Source: Pseudobdellovibrionaceae bacterium (GTDB lineage: Bacteria; Bdellovibrionota; Bdellovibrionia; Bdellovibrionales; Bdellovibrionaceae). Taken from it: a DNA stretch of 60,001 nucleotides. The stretch is from positions 1 to 60,001 of the forward strand of contig JABWCN010000027.1 in NCBI GenBank assembly GCA_013359135.1, in the 5' to 3' direction. The first letter of the stretch is position 1, and each line of letters begins with the position of its first letter. The notes below the pieces were generated by a model. That model saw nothing but the letters and a program-made list of their open reading frames with translations, had not been told where the DNA came from and did not search any database. The translations under genes and the position numbers were made by a program. This document shows, one piece after another, positions 45,097 through 53,888 of the stretch.

Positions 45097-45828
45097 GTGA
45101 TGCAAATTAAAAAATTAATTTCAGCCTTTATTTTTATAGTCCCCGCATTCTGCTGGGCCATAGATCGAACCACTCTTGAGGTTGAGTATTCAAAAATTAA
45201 TGAACTAAAAAAACCAAAGAACGTTTTAGAAATTAGAAAGTTCTTTATTAAACCCGCTTGTACAGGTAGCAACGACAAAAAAAATGTTCCTGAATGGTTA
45301 AAAGAATTGGTCAACCTTGAGGAATTGGATCTTGGAACAACAGCAGAAGTGGCAGACAGACAGGACTGCAACATTGTAGTGGCATTACCAGACGACCTTC
45401 GCAGCCTAAAAAAATTGAAAAAGTTTGTTGTGGGCGATTCTTTTGGAAAAAAGAGTGGTGATAATATTTCAAACATAAAAATGCCAACATCTCTTGAGAT
45501 TTTAAGTTTAAATAGAATTGAACTTAAAATGATTCCAAAATGGGTTTTTACCCAAACCAATTTAAAGAATTTAACCATTCAATACGGCAGTATTTATCAG
45601 ATTCCGGCAGAAATAAAAAATCTTAGGTCTCTAGAAACATTAGATTTTTTAAGCAATCAAGTTAATGTATTACCAAACGAAATAAACACTCTTAATTCAC
45701 TGAAAACTTTAAACCTTGCCAACAATAATGTCACAAAAAAACAACAAGCTAAGATTCTGTCTCTGCTTCCCAAGGTGAAAATCAATTTTGTAAATGAGTG
45801 GGATGATTCAAGGGCAAATGAAGAATGA
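45097..45828 (+). CDS. Secreted leucine-rich-repeat protein
   Basis: 243 aa; GTG at 45097 or ATG at 45100. Sec signal ending C-W-A (about 22). LRR units follow: L-V-N-L-E-E-L-D-L, L-K-K-L-K-K-F, L-E-I-L-S-L-N, L-R-S-L-E-T-L-D-F-L-S-N-Q and L-N-S-L-K-T-L-N-L-A-N-N. It is a periplasmic or secreted binding protein; ligand unknown. Confidence 0.82.
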   Translation: MMQIKKLISAFIFIVPAFCWAIDRTTLEVEYSKINELKKPKNVLEIRKFFIKPACTGSNDKKNVPEWLKELVNLEELDLGTTAEVADRQDCNIVVALPDDLRSLKKLKKFVVGDSFGKKSGDNISNIKMPTSLEILSLNRIELKMIPKWVFTQTNLKNLTIQYGSIYQIPAEIKNLRSLETLDFLSNQVNVLPNEINTLNSLKTLNLANNNVTKKQQAKILSLLPKVKINFVNEWDDSRANEE

Positions 45829-45980
45829 TTTTAAATTTTTCTAAGCCAAATGGAATTTACAGGAAGTTCAATTATCGCCTGAAAATAGAATCTACTAGTT
45901 TCTAGCAAGACTAGGACAGGGCATGACCCAAAGGAAACTGAAATACTTTACTCAAACTTCAATTAACAAGGCTGGAGGTT

Positions 45981-46376
45981 ATGGAGAAATCTTACTCTGA
46001 AATAGCTAAAAGATTCCAAAATTCCTACATGTCGAATTCCAAGTGGCTTAAATTTTTCAAAGTTTTGGGTCATCAAGAAATTCCAGCTGTCTTCGCAGAG
46101 TGGAAGTTCATAAACGAAGAGCGAATTTTTTATTACAATCTTCCTAGAAAAGGACAGTTTAACGAAATCATGCTTTTAGATGGGTATTTTGCACCGATTG
46201 AGTTTAAGTGGATTCAATGGATACGAATTCCAAAATATCCAACTCAACCACACACCAATCAAAAGACTAAGAAAATAAACGATCTGGAAATGATTAAGAA
46301 AAAGATAGAAGATTGCGGTAGCAGCTTTAATCTGCAAAAAGAGGGGAGCGCACTGATTTTAACTGCATACAGTTAG
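45981..46376 (+). CDS. Small cytosolic protein, possible immunity-type
   Basis: 131 aa with a strong GGAGGTT ribosome site. No signal or membrane segment. Aromatic-rich core (S-K-W-L-K-F-F-K-V-L and F-K-W-I-Q-W-I-R-I-P). It resembles the DUF6678-type small proteins from memory only. It stands at the left edge of the immunity-rich island. Confidence 0.6.
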   Translation: MEKSYSEIAKRFQNSYMSNSKWLKFFKVLGHQEIPAVFAEWKFINEERIFYYNLPRKGQFNEIMLLDGYFAPIEFKWIQWIRIPKYPTQPHTNQKTKKINDLEMIKKKIEDCGSSFNLQKEGSALILTAYS

Positions 46377-46649
46377 TACTTGGCGGTGAATCTTCTTGAA
46401 TTAATGGAGACGACTTTTAGGACCAAAGAAATGATTACCTTTTTAGGGTCGAATCAAATATTAAATTTTGAGTACAAACCTGCTTGCCAACCAATGCAGC
46501 GCCAACTTGATCTTCAATGCTTTGAAAAGAAGTGTTATTGCAGCACCAAATCCAATTTTTCAGTATCCTCTGCAGAGAATGGTTTGGATTCCTTAATGAA
46601 GAGAGTCCGTTCAGGCTCCTTTAAGGAGTGATAAAGAGATTTTTTCCCA

Positions 46650-46811
46650 CCATTAGATGTGTCAAAGGCCTTACGAACAGCAGTGGTCAGAGTTTTTGAA
46701 GAAGATACTTATATTCAGCGGTGTGTACGTCATAAGGCAAGAAACATTATTAGTTATTTACCTAAAAGGTATCATCTAGAGTTCCGCAGAAATCTGAAAT
46801 CTCAGCTTTAA
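46650..46811 (+). pseudogene. IS256/mutator-type transposase fragment
   Basis: The translation contains R-T-A-V-V-R-V-F-E-E-D-T-Y-I-Q-R-C-V-R-H-K-A-R-N-I-style residues (the IQRCxxHKxRN motif of mutator transposases) and Y-L-P-K. Only about 50 codons remain. An antisense 58-codon frame (46938-46762, with AAAGGAGAAC before its ATG) overlaps and is less convincing. Confidence 0.55.
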
Positions 46812-47021
46812 TGGCCACTGCTAATAATGTTTGTCCTTCAAATTTTAATAGACTTAATAATGTCATATTTGGAAGTTTAATTCCAGTATCTGCACTTAAT
46901 TGTTGTAGATTTTTGCCAATTACTTTATTTTTTCTCATAAGGGAGTTCTCCTTTTGTTTTAAGGGCTTAGTTCGTTATTATAAACCATCTTGGATTACTC
47001 CCTTTTAAATTTCTACCACTT

Positions 47022-47156
47022 TCGGGACGCGGGCGATTGCCCGACAATCCCCGTGCCATTCGGCGTGGAGAAAGACAGGTTGAAGGCTACAAGAAGGAAC
47101 TTGAGCAAATGACGGGTGAGAAATGGACGAGTCACGTCGACACATATCGACAATGA
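47022..47156 (+). pseudogene. C-terminal tail of a polymorphic toxin
   Basis: GC-rich, unlike its AT-rich left flank; the shift occurs near 47015. The frame reads L-P-D-N-P-R-A-I-R-R-G, R-Q-V-E-G-Y-K-K-E-L-E-Q, then G-E-K-W-T-S-H-V-D-T-Y. This is typical of nuclease-type C-terminal tips of RHS/Cdi toxins. No start, and the N-terminal part is missing. Its stop overlaps the immunity ATG (ATGA), as in intact toxin-immunity pairs. Confidence 0.6.
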
Positions 47157-47605
47157 TGGACAAGGCGAACTTCAAGAAGGGGGTCGGCCGCGTTCTCAAG
47201 TCGGCTGGCTTTACGGGCAAGAGTGGTTCCTGGTATCTGTGCGGCGACGAATCCACTGTTGTACTGAACCTTCAAAGGTCGGACTTTGATGAAAAGTTCT
47301 ATGTAAACTTTGGAGTGTGGTTGCAGAGCCTTGGCGCTGTCGACTTCCCCTCAGAGAACAAGTGTCACATTCAGGCTCGTTTGACTTCCTTGTTTCCCGG
47401 TCACGCCGAGGCTGTTGATCGAGCCTGCAAGGTTGGCGGCAGTACGGAAGACCTCGCCACGTTCGCTGAGTTCTTGGAGAAGGAGGTCGTGCCCTTCTGC
47501 AAGGATTGTTTGCGGACCGAAGGTCTGCGATCAAAGTTGGAGGCAGGCACGTTCAAGAAGGCATTGATCATGAAGGCTGCGAAGGACGTGTTGACCCAAA
47601 CATGA
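47153..47605 (+). CDS. DUF4304-type immunity protein
   Basis: 150 aa from the ATG at 47153. This start is preferred over 47123 because it overlaps the toxin-tail stop as ATGA. DUF4304 features: V-L-K-S-A-G-F-T-G-K-S-G-S-W-Y-L, V-V-L-N-L-Q-R-S-D-F and F-Y-V-N-F-G-V-W. Such proteins are often encoded next to polymorphic toxins and neutralise them. The base composition is much richer in GC than the neighbours, indicating transfer. Confidence 0.75.
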   Translation: MMDKANFKKGVGRVLKSAGFTGKSGSWYLCGDESTVVLNLQRSDFDEKFYVNFGVWLQSLGAVDFPSENKCHIQARLTSLFPGHAEAVDRACKVGGSTEDLATFAEFLEKEVVPFCKDCLRTEGLRSKLEAGTFKKALIMKAAKDVLTQT

Positions 47606-47771
47606 ACAGGTTGATGCCGCAAAGGGCAGCGCTTCCGCACAGGAAAATGTCGTAGCACGAAACGGCGGCGAGATGGTTGAGGGAGGCTCGCGCTTCGCCA
47701 CCAGAAGACAGGCGCCTCAGGTGACATCGGAAATGGCTGGAAACCTCGGCTCTGATGTCCAGCCCTTCTAG
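47604..47771 (+). pseudogene. GC-rich fragment, possible toxin segment
   Basis: In the frame ending TAG at 47769 the translation has V-D-A-A-K-G-S-A-S-A-Q-E, then R-F-A-T-R-R-Q-A-P-Q and G-N-L-G-S-D-V-Q-P-F. It has no start and overlaps the immunity gene's end. Composition matches the toxin-tail/DUF4304 block, so it came with it; the GC-rich DNA stops near 47775. Confidence 0.35.
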
Positions 47772-47951
47772 CCCCTAATTATGGACAATTTTAATTCGAA
47801 CATTTGTGTTAAAATTTGATTTAAATATTTCATGCTAAAGTCTCACTTCTACTTCAGCAGTAGGATATTTGGTAAAACATTTTTTAAAATCTAGTGGGTC
47901 GCGTTTCATATAAAGACAGCCTTTATTGCAGCTAATTTTAAACACACAAAG

Positions 47952-48003
47952 GCACAAGATTCTGAGTCATAATTTCATTCTCAGGATCTTATGCTTACTT
48001 TTT
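47952..48003 (+). terminator. Long hairpin terminator
   Basis: 15-bp arms starting GCACAAGAT and ending ATCTTATGC (two G-T-type mismatches), 13-nt loop, followed by TTACTTTTT. Confidence 0.6.
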
Positions 48004-48010
48004 GATGTCC

Positions 48011-48044
48011 AGTTGAGTTTATATTTTTGAATACTCAACTGGTT
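48011..48044. repeat. Perfect 10-bp inverted repeat
   Basis: CCAGTTGAGT and ACTCAACTGG separated by 14 AT-rich nt; no T run after it. Role unknown. Confidence 0.5.
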
Positions 48045-48670
48045 GCTGTCATCGTCGCTGCGCTACTTCAGCTTGACTTATTTTTTTGCGGGACTTATCA
48101 CTTTTGCATAGGTTTATGGTCAATAGCCTCACACTATTGAAATCATGGCGTTCTTCTCGAGTCTTCTGTCCTTCGTTTCTCTTTCGGATTTCACGGTCCA
48201 CTGAATTCAAATTACAAAAAGTGAGACTTGTTGTACAGAGTATCTGCTGTTATTCAAAAAATATTTTATGCGATTTTCATTCGTTGGGATTTTCTTTTTC
48301 TTCAACATGGATCGCCTTTATGATCGGTTTCAAAAATGGTGTTTTTCAATGAAAATAATGAAAATCAGACAATGTAAGAAAGCGAGTATCCCCTTTTAGT
48401 TTCTTAGAGAGCATTTGTAGAGGCTACCGTAAGTCTGCTAGACACAAGTATTTTCGCTATTTATGCATTCAGTTACTTGACCATTGTGACGACCAATTTC
48501 TCCACCGATAAAGGAAGAAATGACTCGAAGCTTCTGAACATCAAGCTCTACTGATTCAGCTCGTTTAATGTTCTTGTGCTTTGTTTCAAAAAAATCTGAG
48601 TCTGAGTTCATTTCGCGCGGAGAAAACACGTATATTGACGGAGTTTATATGAAAACTAATAATTAAATTT
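48045..48670. other. Region without a firm gene
   Basis: A 63-codon minus frame (48438-48629, H-N-G-Q-V-T-E-C-I-N-S-E-N-T-C at its end) could be a remnant of an exported protein. Other frames look like chance. Probably decayed DNA. Confidence 0.35.
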
Positions 48671-49359
48671 TTATTTAGGTGTTGATGCTTTTTTTCCAGA
48701 TAAAATACTTAGAAAGTAGTAGATCCAAATAGAATAAGGTATTAAATATAAAAAGAGTCCGTCAATTATGCTTCTTATCAAAAAAAAGCAATAAATCCGC
48801 AATTTAGCGAAACCCAAAGCTGATCCTTAAAAGAAATGTCTTTTAGTGTTTGGTTTAGTAGAAATGGTGAACGTAAAAAATATAAGTGAAGTAGCAGATA
48901 AAGTTGAACAACCATGGCAAAGCTAATAATCATTACTATAGCTGCACCAAATGAATCAGCCCAATGCGGGTAAAGTCCTCGATTTAACTCTAAGGAAGTT
49001 TGTGCAAGATCAGCTATTAAGAAGGAAATTCCACACAAAAATGAAATTAACACAAAAGTAAATTTTGAATTGGGGCTTTTGATTTTCTCAAAAAAAGTCG
49101 CAGCGAGAAGAATTACAGCTATTAATAGAGTAGTTGCACTGTAATCGATGTAAATAAATTTTTTTGTTAAATAGGTTTTTTGTAATTCAGTAAATTTTTT
49201 ATTTGCTTCAGTGATATTTTCATAGGGAATTATGTTTTGATAAGCTTCTTGGTATTCGTGCTCATTGGTGAATTGTGGAGTTATAATTCCTAAATAGCCC
49301 AGGAAAAATGCCATAAAAATTAAAATTGAGCATAGAACGCGTATATTTTTTTTGAACAT
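48671..49359 (-). pseudogene. Polytopic membrane protein broken or switched at an A8/T8 run
   Basis: The uninterrupted frame (48778-49359, 193 aa) has four membrane segments (about 10-28, 75-92, 100-118, 135-158). It ends right at a run of eight T on the coding strand (48780-48787). Shifting by one base continues for about 36 more codons with another membrane-like stretch (I-I-D-G-L-F-L-Y-L-I-P-Y-S-I-W) and a normal stop at 48671. So it is a frameshifted gene, a phase-variable gene or a sequencing error. No family recognised. Confidence 0.6.
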
Positions 49360-49423
49360 GAGGATAGAATACCATTTTATCAGTTAGTGTCAAAACAGCA
49401 GTTGAGATTAAAAGGAGTCCAGT

Positions 49424-49705
49424 ATGAAGTTACGAGATGTTCTTCTGAAGTCGGAAGAGCTTGATGAGAACGATGTCGTTTTCGCAATGAAACCTTGGTC
49501 GCTGGAGACAGAAGCGAAAGTGGTTAGCTTCGCCCCTGGGGACTTTGTACCGCGCTTTCTTCAAGATGACTTGTTTGAGTATTTTCTTGAAGCGCCATTG
49601 ATTGCGGATATCCGATCGCAGATCACGGACGAGGGGGGCGACCCTGAAGAAGTCCTAAGAATTCTTTTGTACTACGCCGAAAACGACGCTTTCCTGCAGC
49701 GATAA
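49424..49705 (+). CDS. Small acidic protein, probable immunity-type
   Basis: 93 aa with an AAAAGGAGTCCAGT ribosome site. The pattern V-L-L-K-S-E-E-L, then W-S-L-E-T-E-A-K-V and a C-terminal L-L-Y-Y-A-E-N-D-A-F resembles small stand-alone proteins (DUF7716-like, from memory) common in immunity arrays. Higher GC than its surroundings suggests transfer. Monocistronic. Confidence 0.65.
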   Translation: MKLRDVLLKSEELDENDVVFAMKPWSLETEAKVVSFAPGDFVPRFLQDDLFEYFLEAPLIADIRSQITDEGGDPEEVLRILLYYAENDAFLQR

Positions 49706-50052
49706 ATTTGTCGCAAAGAGAACGCTCGCTGGACACTTACAAAAATGAAGCACTAGTGCTGTTTGCAATTAGGATTAGGTACTAGGCTGGATCTAGTCTG
49801 TAATCGATGAAAAGAAGAATGTTGATCTTTCAACATTAGTTATTTCTAGGGAAGCTACATTTGCATAAAATGTCAAAAATGCAATCAAGATATTGGATGC
49901 TACCTGTGGTTGCTCATCAAACCAAGTTGAACCACAGAACCTTTGTTTTGGGGCTCTTCATAGAGAGAGCCTGCTAGCCCTGTTGAACAGTAAGCAAGGG
50001 TGTCAGATGATTTTTTAGTGACAACTTAAACTTCTTTTGAAAAGCTTCTTCT

Positions 50053-50490
50053 ATGTCTGATCATAAAGAGTTAACACCTGTTGATATCAAAAAAATCGAA
50101 GACCTTGCGTCTCTAGCTAACGATTTAATAGAGCAAGAAAATTTTAAAGAGGCCTATTATGTCGTGATGAAGGCATTAGAGATCGTCCCTGAGCCGCACT
50201 CGGCTTACGCGGAGGCTACTTGGCTTTTTGCAACTCTGGGAGATATCTATTTTTCAAAAAATGATTTTGAACAAGCTTTGTTTGCATTTACTGATGCCAT
50301 TCAGTGCCCCGATGGATTGGGAAATCCGTTTATTCACCTTCGACTTGGACAATGTCAGTTTGAAAGATCAAATTTCGACAAAGCAGCAGACGAGTTTATG
50401 CGCGCTTACATGGCGGAAGGAAAAGAGATTTTCCAAGATGAAGATCCGAAGTATTTTCAATTTTTAAAATCACGGTCTAAAGTCTATTAG
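50053..50490 (+). CDS. TPR protein of the immunity-array type
   Basis: 145 aa, cytosolic. Two to three TPR helical pairs: W-L-F-A-T-L-G-D-I-Y-F, F-E-Q-A-L-F-A-F-T-D-A and L-R-L-G-Q-C-Q-F-E. The C-terminal block A-A-D-E-F-M-R-A-Y-M, E-D-P-K-Y-F-Q-F-L-K matches a stand-alone TPR family often found downstream of polymorphic toxins. No toxin is adjacent here. Confidence 0.75.
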   Translation: MSDHKELTPVDIKKIEDLASLANDLIEQENFKEAYYVVMKALEIVPEPHSAYAEATWLFATLGDIYFSKNDFEQALFAFTDAIQCPDGLGNPFIHLRLGQCQFERSNFDKAADEFMRAYMAEGKEIFQDEDPKYFQFLKSRSKVY

Positions 50491-50701
50491 ACCCAAAAGT
50501 CTCTTCTTAATTGATGGATTTTATTAAATTCTGGCTCTACCACAAAATAGGTGGTTTCTTGACTGGTCAAGAAAATTGAACTTTGCCGTGCAAATTCAAA
50601 AATATTTTTTCATATCGTCCCCATCTTAAATAAAAACTCCGCACAAAATGTAGAGTCGTGAGTAACTTTCTTTTTTCAAGATGAAGCGCTTATGTCCGCC
50701 A

Positions 50702-51014
50702 TTATTTCTGACGGAAAGCTTTAACTATTTTTGTAGGTTTACCTGATTTATCAATTTCAGCGATGACACAGTATTTCGCGCCATTCTGTGTTCCTGTTTC
50801 GCCCGATTTATCAGGCCCAATTAAATGATCAGTTTGCTCAAGGAGGGATTGATCGTCTCCTTGTCGAGAAAAGGTGATAACCGGGTTTCCTTTTTTGTTT
50901 ACTAAGAAGGCATTACCAGCAGTGCCCTCCCTTACTCCACAGAATTTTTTTAGTTTGAGCCGCTTGAGACCCAAAAGAAAGAGATGGGGTCACCAAAAAA
51001 CTTAAAAATTTCAT
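50702..51014 (-). pseudogene. Small secreted protein frameshifted at an A7 run
   Basis: A strong start at 51014 (GGAGGAAGA ribosome site) encodes a signal-like M-K-F-L-S-F-L-V-T-P-S-L-S-F-G. The frame fails soon after. Crossing to the next frame at the run of seven A (coding strand, 50945-50951) joins it to the 90-codon frame F-C-G-V-R-E-G-T-A-G-N-A-F-L-V, ending at 50702. Broken, switchable or a sequencing error. Function unknown. Confidence 0.55.
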
Positions 51015-51113
51015 TCTTCCTCCAAAAAAAAATAAGGCAGTTTATTTTTCATAAGTTTAAATTCAATGGCTATGATTGTCATCAAAGGAAGGGGCTTAAG
51101 ATCGAAGATTTAT

Positions 51114-52316
51114 TCAAGAAATAACGATAAATTTGGCCTCATTATTGTGAGTAAGGGCGGCACACCATTTAAAATTTTCATCGAAAATACAAATATCATA
51201 GTCTTGCCAAGGCTCACGTAACTCTATGAAACCTATAAGGGACTGCGCTGATGCTTGGACCATGGTATTGTAATTTTCGAAATAAGCAAACAAAGGCACT
51301 GAAGTGATTAACCAATCATTAAGTAACTTAGGAGAGGAGATCGTCGCCCTTATTCTGCAAGCAATGGGTGCCGAGGTCGAAATTTCTGGATTCAGATGAT
51401 TGCCAATCCGGCTCAGAAACGATTGTAACACCTCTGTCATTTCGTCTTTCGGCAAAATACGGCCAAGAGAATTGATCTGGTTCAGTTTTGGTGGACACGA
51501 AATAACGTGGTCATTGCTATAATAATTCTTTAAAGACCAAGAATACTTTCTTCCTAGCCGGGTACAAAAATCAGGAAAGGAAATACTTTTCGATTGCGAA
51601 GAGAAAGTAATCCAGTCCTCAATCATACTCTTATAAGTTTCTATTTCTGACTGGAGTGTATCCTTCGCGTCACTGTGTGATATTTTTAACGCCTGGCTGA
51701 GCAGTTCGGCACAAACTGCAATGTCTTTTTGCGGATCGCCTAAATATAAACCTTCATCTAGATGGTGGGTAGAAAACTCAATCGCACCAAGTCGAATGTC
51801 TATCAACCTAACCCTGATTACGTCGTCTTCAGGATCGAGTGCCAATGCCTTTTCTAAATATGTCAACTCGTTATCGGCCCCATAGTAAAGGCCAAGCCAT
51901 TTGTAAGGATCGGAATTGCCAGGATCGGTTGTGATCCACTCAAAAAGTGTAGGTTTTATCACTTGTTCCACCAGTGGTTGAGGGTCGAAAAGAAAACCAT
52001 CAGATCCCCATTGAAAACGCTTTCCACAAAGCATACTTACGAATTCCTGACGTTCTGTAAAGGGACTGGAAGAAAAGGTGACTATAAACTCCGAAAGACG
52101 CCTGAGGGATTCCTTCCTCAGACCCTTTTCTCGAAGCTCAACGGATTCAGCCAAAAGCCTATAGTTGGCATTTTGAGCAAGAGTTTCCCTTAGGTCTTTC
52201 AATGCATTAAAACTGCCCTGACGCCAAAAAAACGTTCGCATAGCTGCAGCATATACCGCAACAAATGGGCGGTCATGAAAAAAATATTTTAACCTCGTCC
52301 AGCACAATCTGACCAC
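51114..52316 (-). CDS. TPR-like cytosolic protein, unknown
   Basis: 400 aa; a later Met at 52241 is a possible start, as neither has a clear ribosome site. A TPR-like middle (Y-K-W-L-G-L-Y-Y-G, L-T-Y-L-E-K-A-L-A-L-D-P-E-D-D) is followed by a C-terminal domain. That domain contains L-R-E-P-W-Q-D-Y-D-I-C-I-F-D-E-N and C-A-A-L-T-H-N-N, which looks like a conserved small-protein fold. No signal. Its setting among immunity-type genes suggests a similar role, unproven. Confidence 0.68.
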   Translation of the reverse strand: MVRLCWTRLKYFFHDRPFVAVYAAAMRTFFWRQGSFNALKDLRETLAQNANYRLLAESVELREKGLRKESLRRLSEFIVTFSSSPFTERQEFVSMLCGKRFQWGSDGFLFDPQPLVEQVIKPTLFEWITTDPGNSDPYKWLGLYYGADNELTYLEKALALDPEDDVIRVRLIDIRLGAIEFSTHHLDEGLYLGDPQKDIAVCAELLSQALKISHSDAKDTLQSEIETYKSMIEDWITFSSQSKSISFPDFCTRLGRKYSWSLKNYYSNDHVISCPPKLNQINSLGRILPKDEMTEVLQSFLSRIGNHLNPEISTSAPIACRIRATISSPKLLNDWLITSVPLFAYFENYNTMVQASAQSLIGFIELREPWQDYDICIFDENFKWCAALTHNNEAKFIVIS

Positions 52317-52525
52317 TTAACTTGGCGATCAATCCAGAGTAAGCAGAATAAATCGAGCAGATTTTGGTAAGGTTTCTGAAAATCATACTCTGAGAGAGTA
52401 AATCTAACGATTCACAAGGTCCAGGATAGAATTGCTAGATTTAAACTGGTGGCCCTCTAAGAAAATAAACAATTTGGTAGGCTAGAAAAGTTGATTTTAA
52501 GCCAGAGTCTACCCATACTTAATCT

Positions 52526-53251
52526 ATGTTCTTTCCTCCTAGTGAACATCAACATTTGAAATCTGCTTTATGGGCATTCCCTATCTCTTTGGCTCTTTTC
52601 GGCGGCTTTTTTGCATTCGCTTTGGGTGCAGAGAGTCTCCATTTGAAAGTGGCCATAGGATTATGCTTTTTGATAGGATTGGGCTCAGGAATTTTTGTTG
52701 TCGGATTTTCTAGATTTGGTACCAATCATACAATCTTTGTATCATTTTTTCTTATGCTTTTTATTTTTCTATTCCAGAGTTTAGGAAACTTAATGTTTTT
52801 TGGACATCTGAAAATGTTCGAGCCTTCAGTCATCATTTCAATTTTAATCTTATTAGATTTACTACTTTTGATGCTATCGTCAGTAGTCGCCTATTCGCGA
52901 TGCCACTACACAGAGTCGAGTCAAGACTCGATGCTTATTTGGCCGCGACTTAAAGTCAGCCTTGTAAAGCATAAATTTTACCGTCCTGAAGCAAAAAACA
53001 CAAAACAACCGATCACAACAACTCCGATCGCAATTGGAGCCTTGTCTGTATCCTGCTACGGAATATTGAGGTTCTTTTTTTCAACTCCGAGTCTTTTAAT
53101 TTTGGTTTTTATTTTATGTAATGCCATTGCGATTTCTTTGATTATCTTTAAAGTTGGCCCCTCTTTAGGAGAAGCTTTTAAGTTAAGAAAAATTGAGTCT
53201 ATTCTAAATATAAAGTTCAAGCCGGACAACCTCGATGTGAGAAGGCTGTAA
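52526..53251 (+). CDS. Polytopic membrane protein, unknown
   Basis: 241 aa with about six membrane segments (near 14-34, 41-62, 70-90, 100-123, 168-185, 188-208) and a basic cytosolic end. No transporter or enzyme motif. Stands alone. Confidence 0.65.
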   Translation: MFFPPSEHQHLKSALWAFPISLALFGGFFAFALGAESLHLKVAIGLCFLIGLGSGIFVVGFSRFGTNHTIFVSFFLMLFIFLFQSLGNLMFFGHLKMFEPSVIISILILLDLLLLMLSSVVAYSRCHYTESSQDSMLIWPRLKVSLVKHKFYRPEAKNTKQPITTTPIAIGALSVSCYGILRFFFSTPSLLILVFILCNAIAISLIIFKVGPSLGEAFKLRKIESILNIKFKPDNLDVRRL

Positions 53252-53685
53252 ACGGAAGAAAAAGTGTCTTTTTATCTTTTTAGCTGTAACTTTCTGTTTA
53301 AGAAAGCAAGTCTTTAAAATAGAACTGGAAGCCTAAGACTCACTCTATACTCTCTATTTTTTTAGAAGTTTTCAAGGATCTCTGTAGAAGAGATTAAAGA
53401 ATTTCATAAAATCCAAAATATGCAGATTCATCTGAAAAAAGTTAAGGATAAAGATGATGGCCGTCTGGAAGTGACGAATCAATTTTGAGGCTGACCACCA
53501 TCCGAAGCTGGCCAACCTTATTAGGCGCTTGAAGGACCGGATCATTGCACTTCGTGAACAACGACCTTGTCTCATCGAAGCATGCTACGAGTTCGCAGAT
53601 CTAGCCCCGCACTCCGTTGTAGTTTGAAAAAGCGGACTCCAACCCCAGATAATCTGGGAACCGTTTAAAAGAAGGAGCCCGCAAT
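53252..53685. other. Decayed coding fragments
   Basis: Plus-strand pieces read Q-I-H-L-K-K-V-K-D-K-D-D-G-R-L-E-V and L-A-N-L-I-R-R-L-K-D-R-I-I-A-L-R, each ending in a stop and lacking starts. They look like tails of lost genes. A hairpin CCCAGAT-A-ATCTGGG (about 53645-53659) precedes the small gene that follows. Confidence 0.35.
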
Positions 53686-53829
53686 ATGAACAATCAAGAA
53701 AACCAGAGATCTGGTCAACCATTTTTACAAAATTTACTATCCAGTCACGAATTGCAGGAAAAGTTGATGCAAGACTGCCGCAATGCTGCGCTGAATTTGC
53801 AAAAATATATACCAAAAAATCTTCACTAG
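53686..53829 (+). CDS. Possible 47-aa protein
   Basis: The ATG follows AAGGAGCCCGCAAT, a good ribosome site. The product is polar and helical (F-L-Q-N-L-L-S-S-H-E-L-Q-E-K-L-M). Short, so it could be a leader or a fragment. Confidence 0.4.
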   Translation: MNNQENQRSGQPFLQNLLSSHELQEKLMQDCRNAALNLQKYIPKNLH

Positions 53830-53888
53830 CAGCTCTGGTGGAGAATGAAAAGGCTGATTGTGCTGTTTATAAATAACAATCTTTCGTC

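Noticed and set aside
46762-46938. 58-aa minus-strand ORF with a good ribosome site
   Set aside because: It overlaps, antisense, the clearer IS256-type transposase remnant; kept as a remark only.
47211-47727. Two minus-strand frames of about 107 codons
   Set aside because: They are antisense shadows caused by the high GC content of the DUF4304 block.
48086-48352. 88-codon plus-strand frame
   Set aside because: No ribosome site and composition unlike a protein; it lies in a decayed region.
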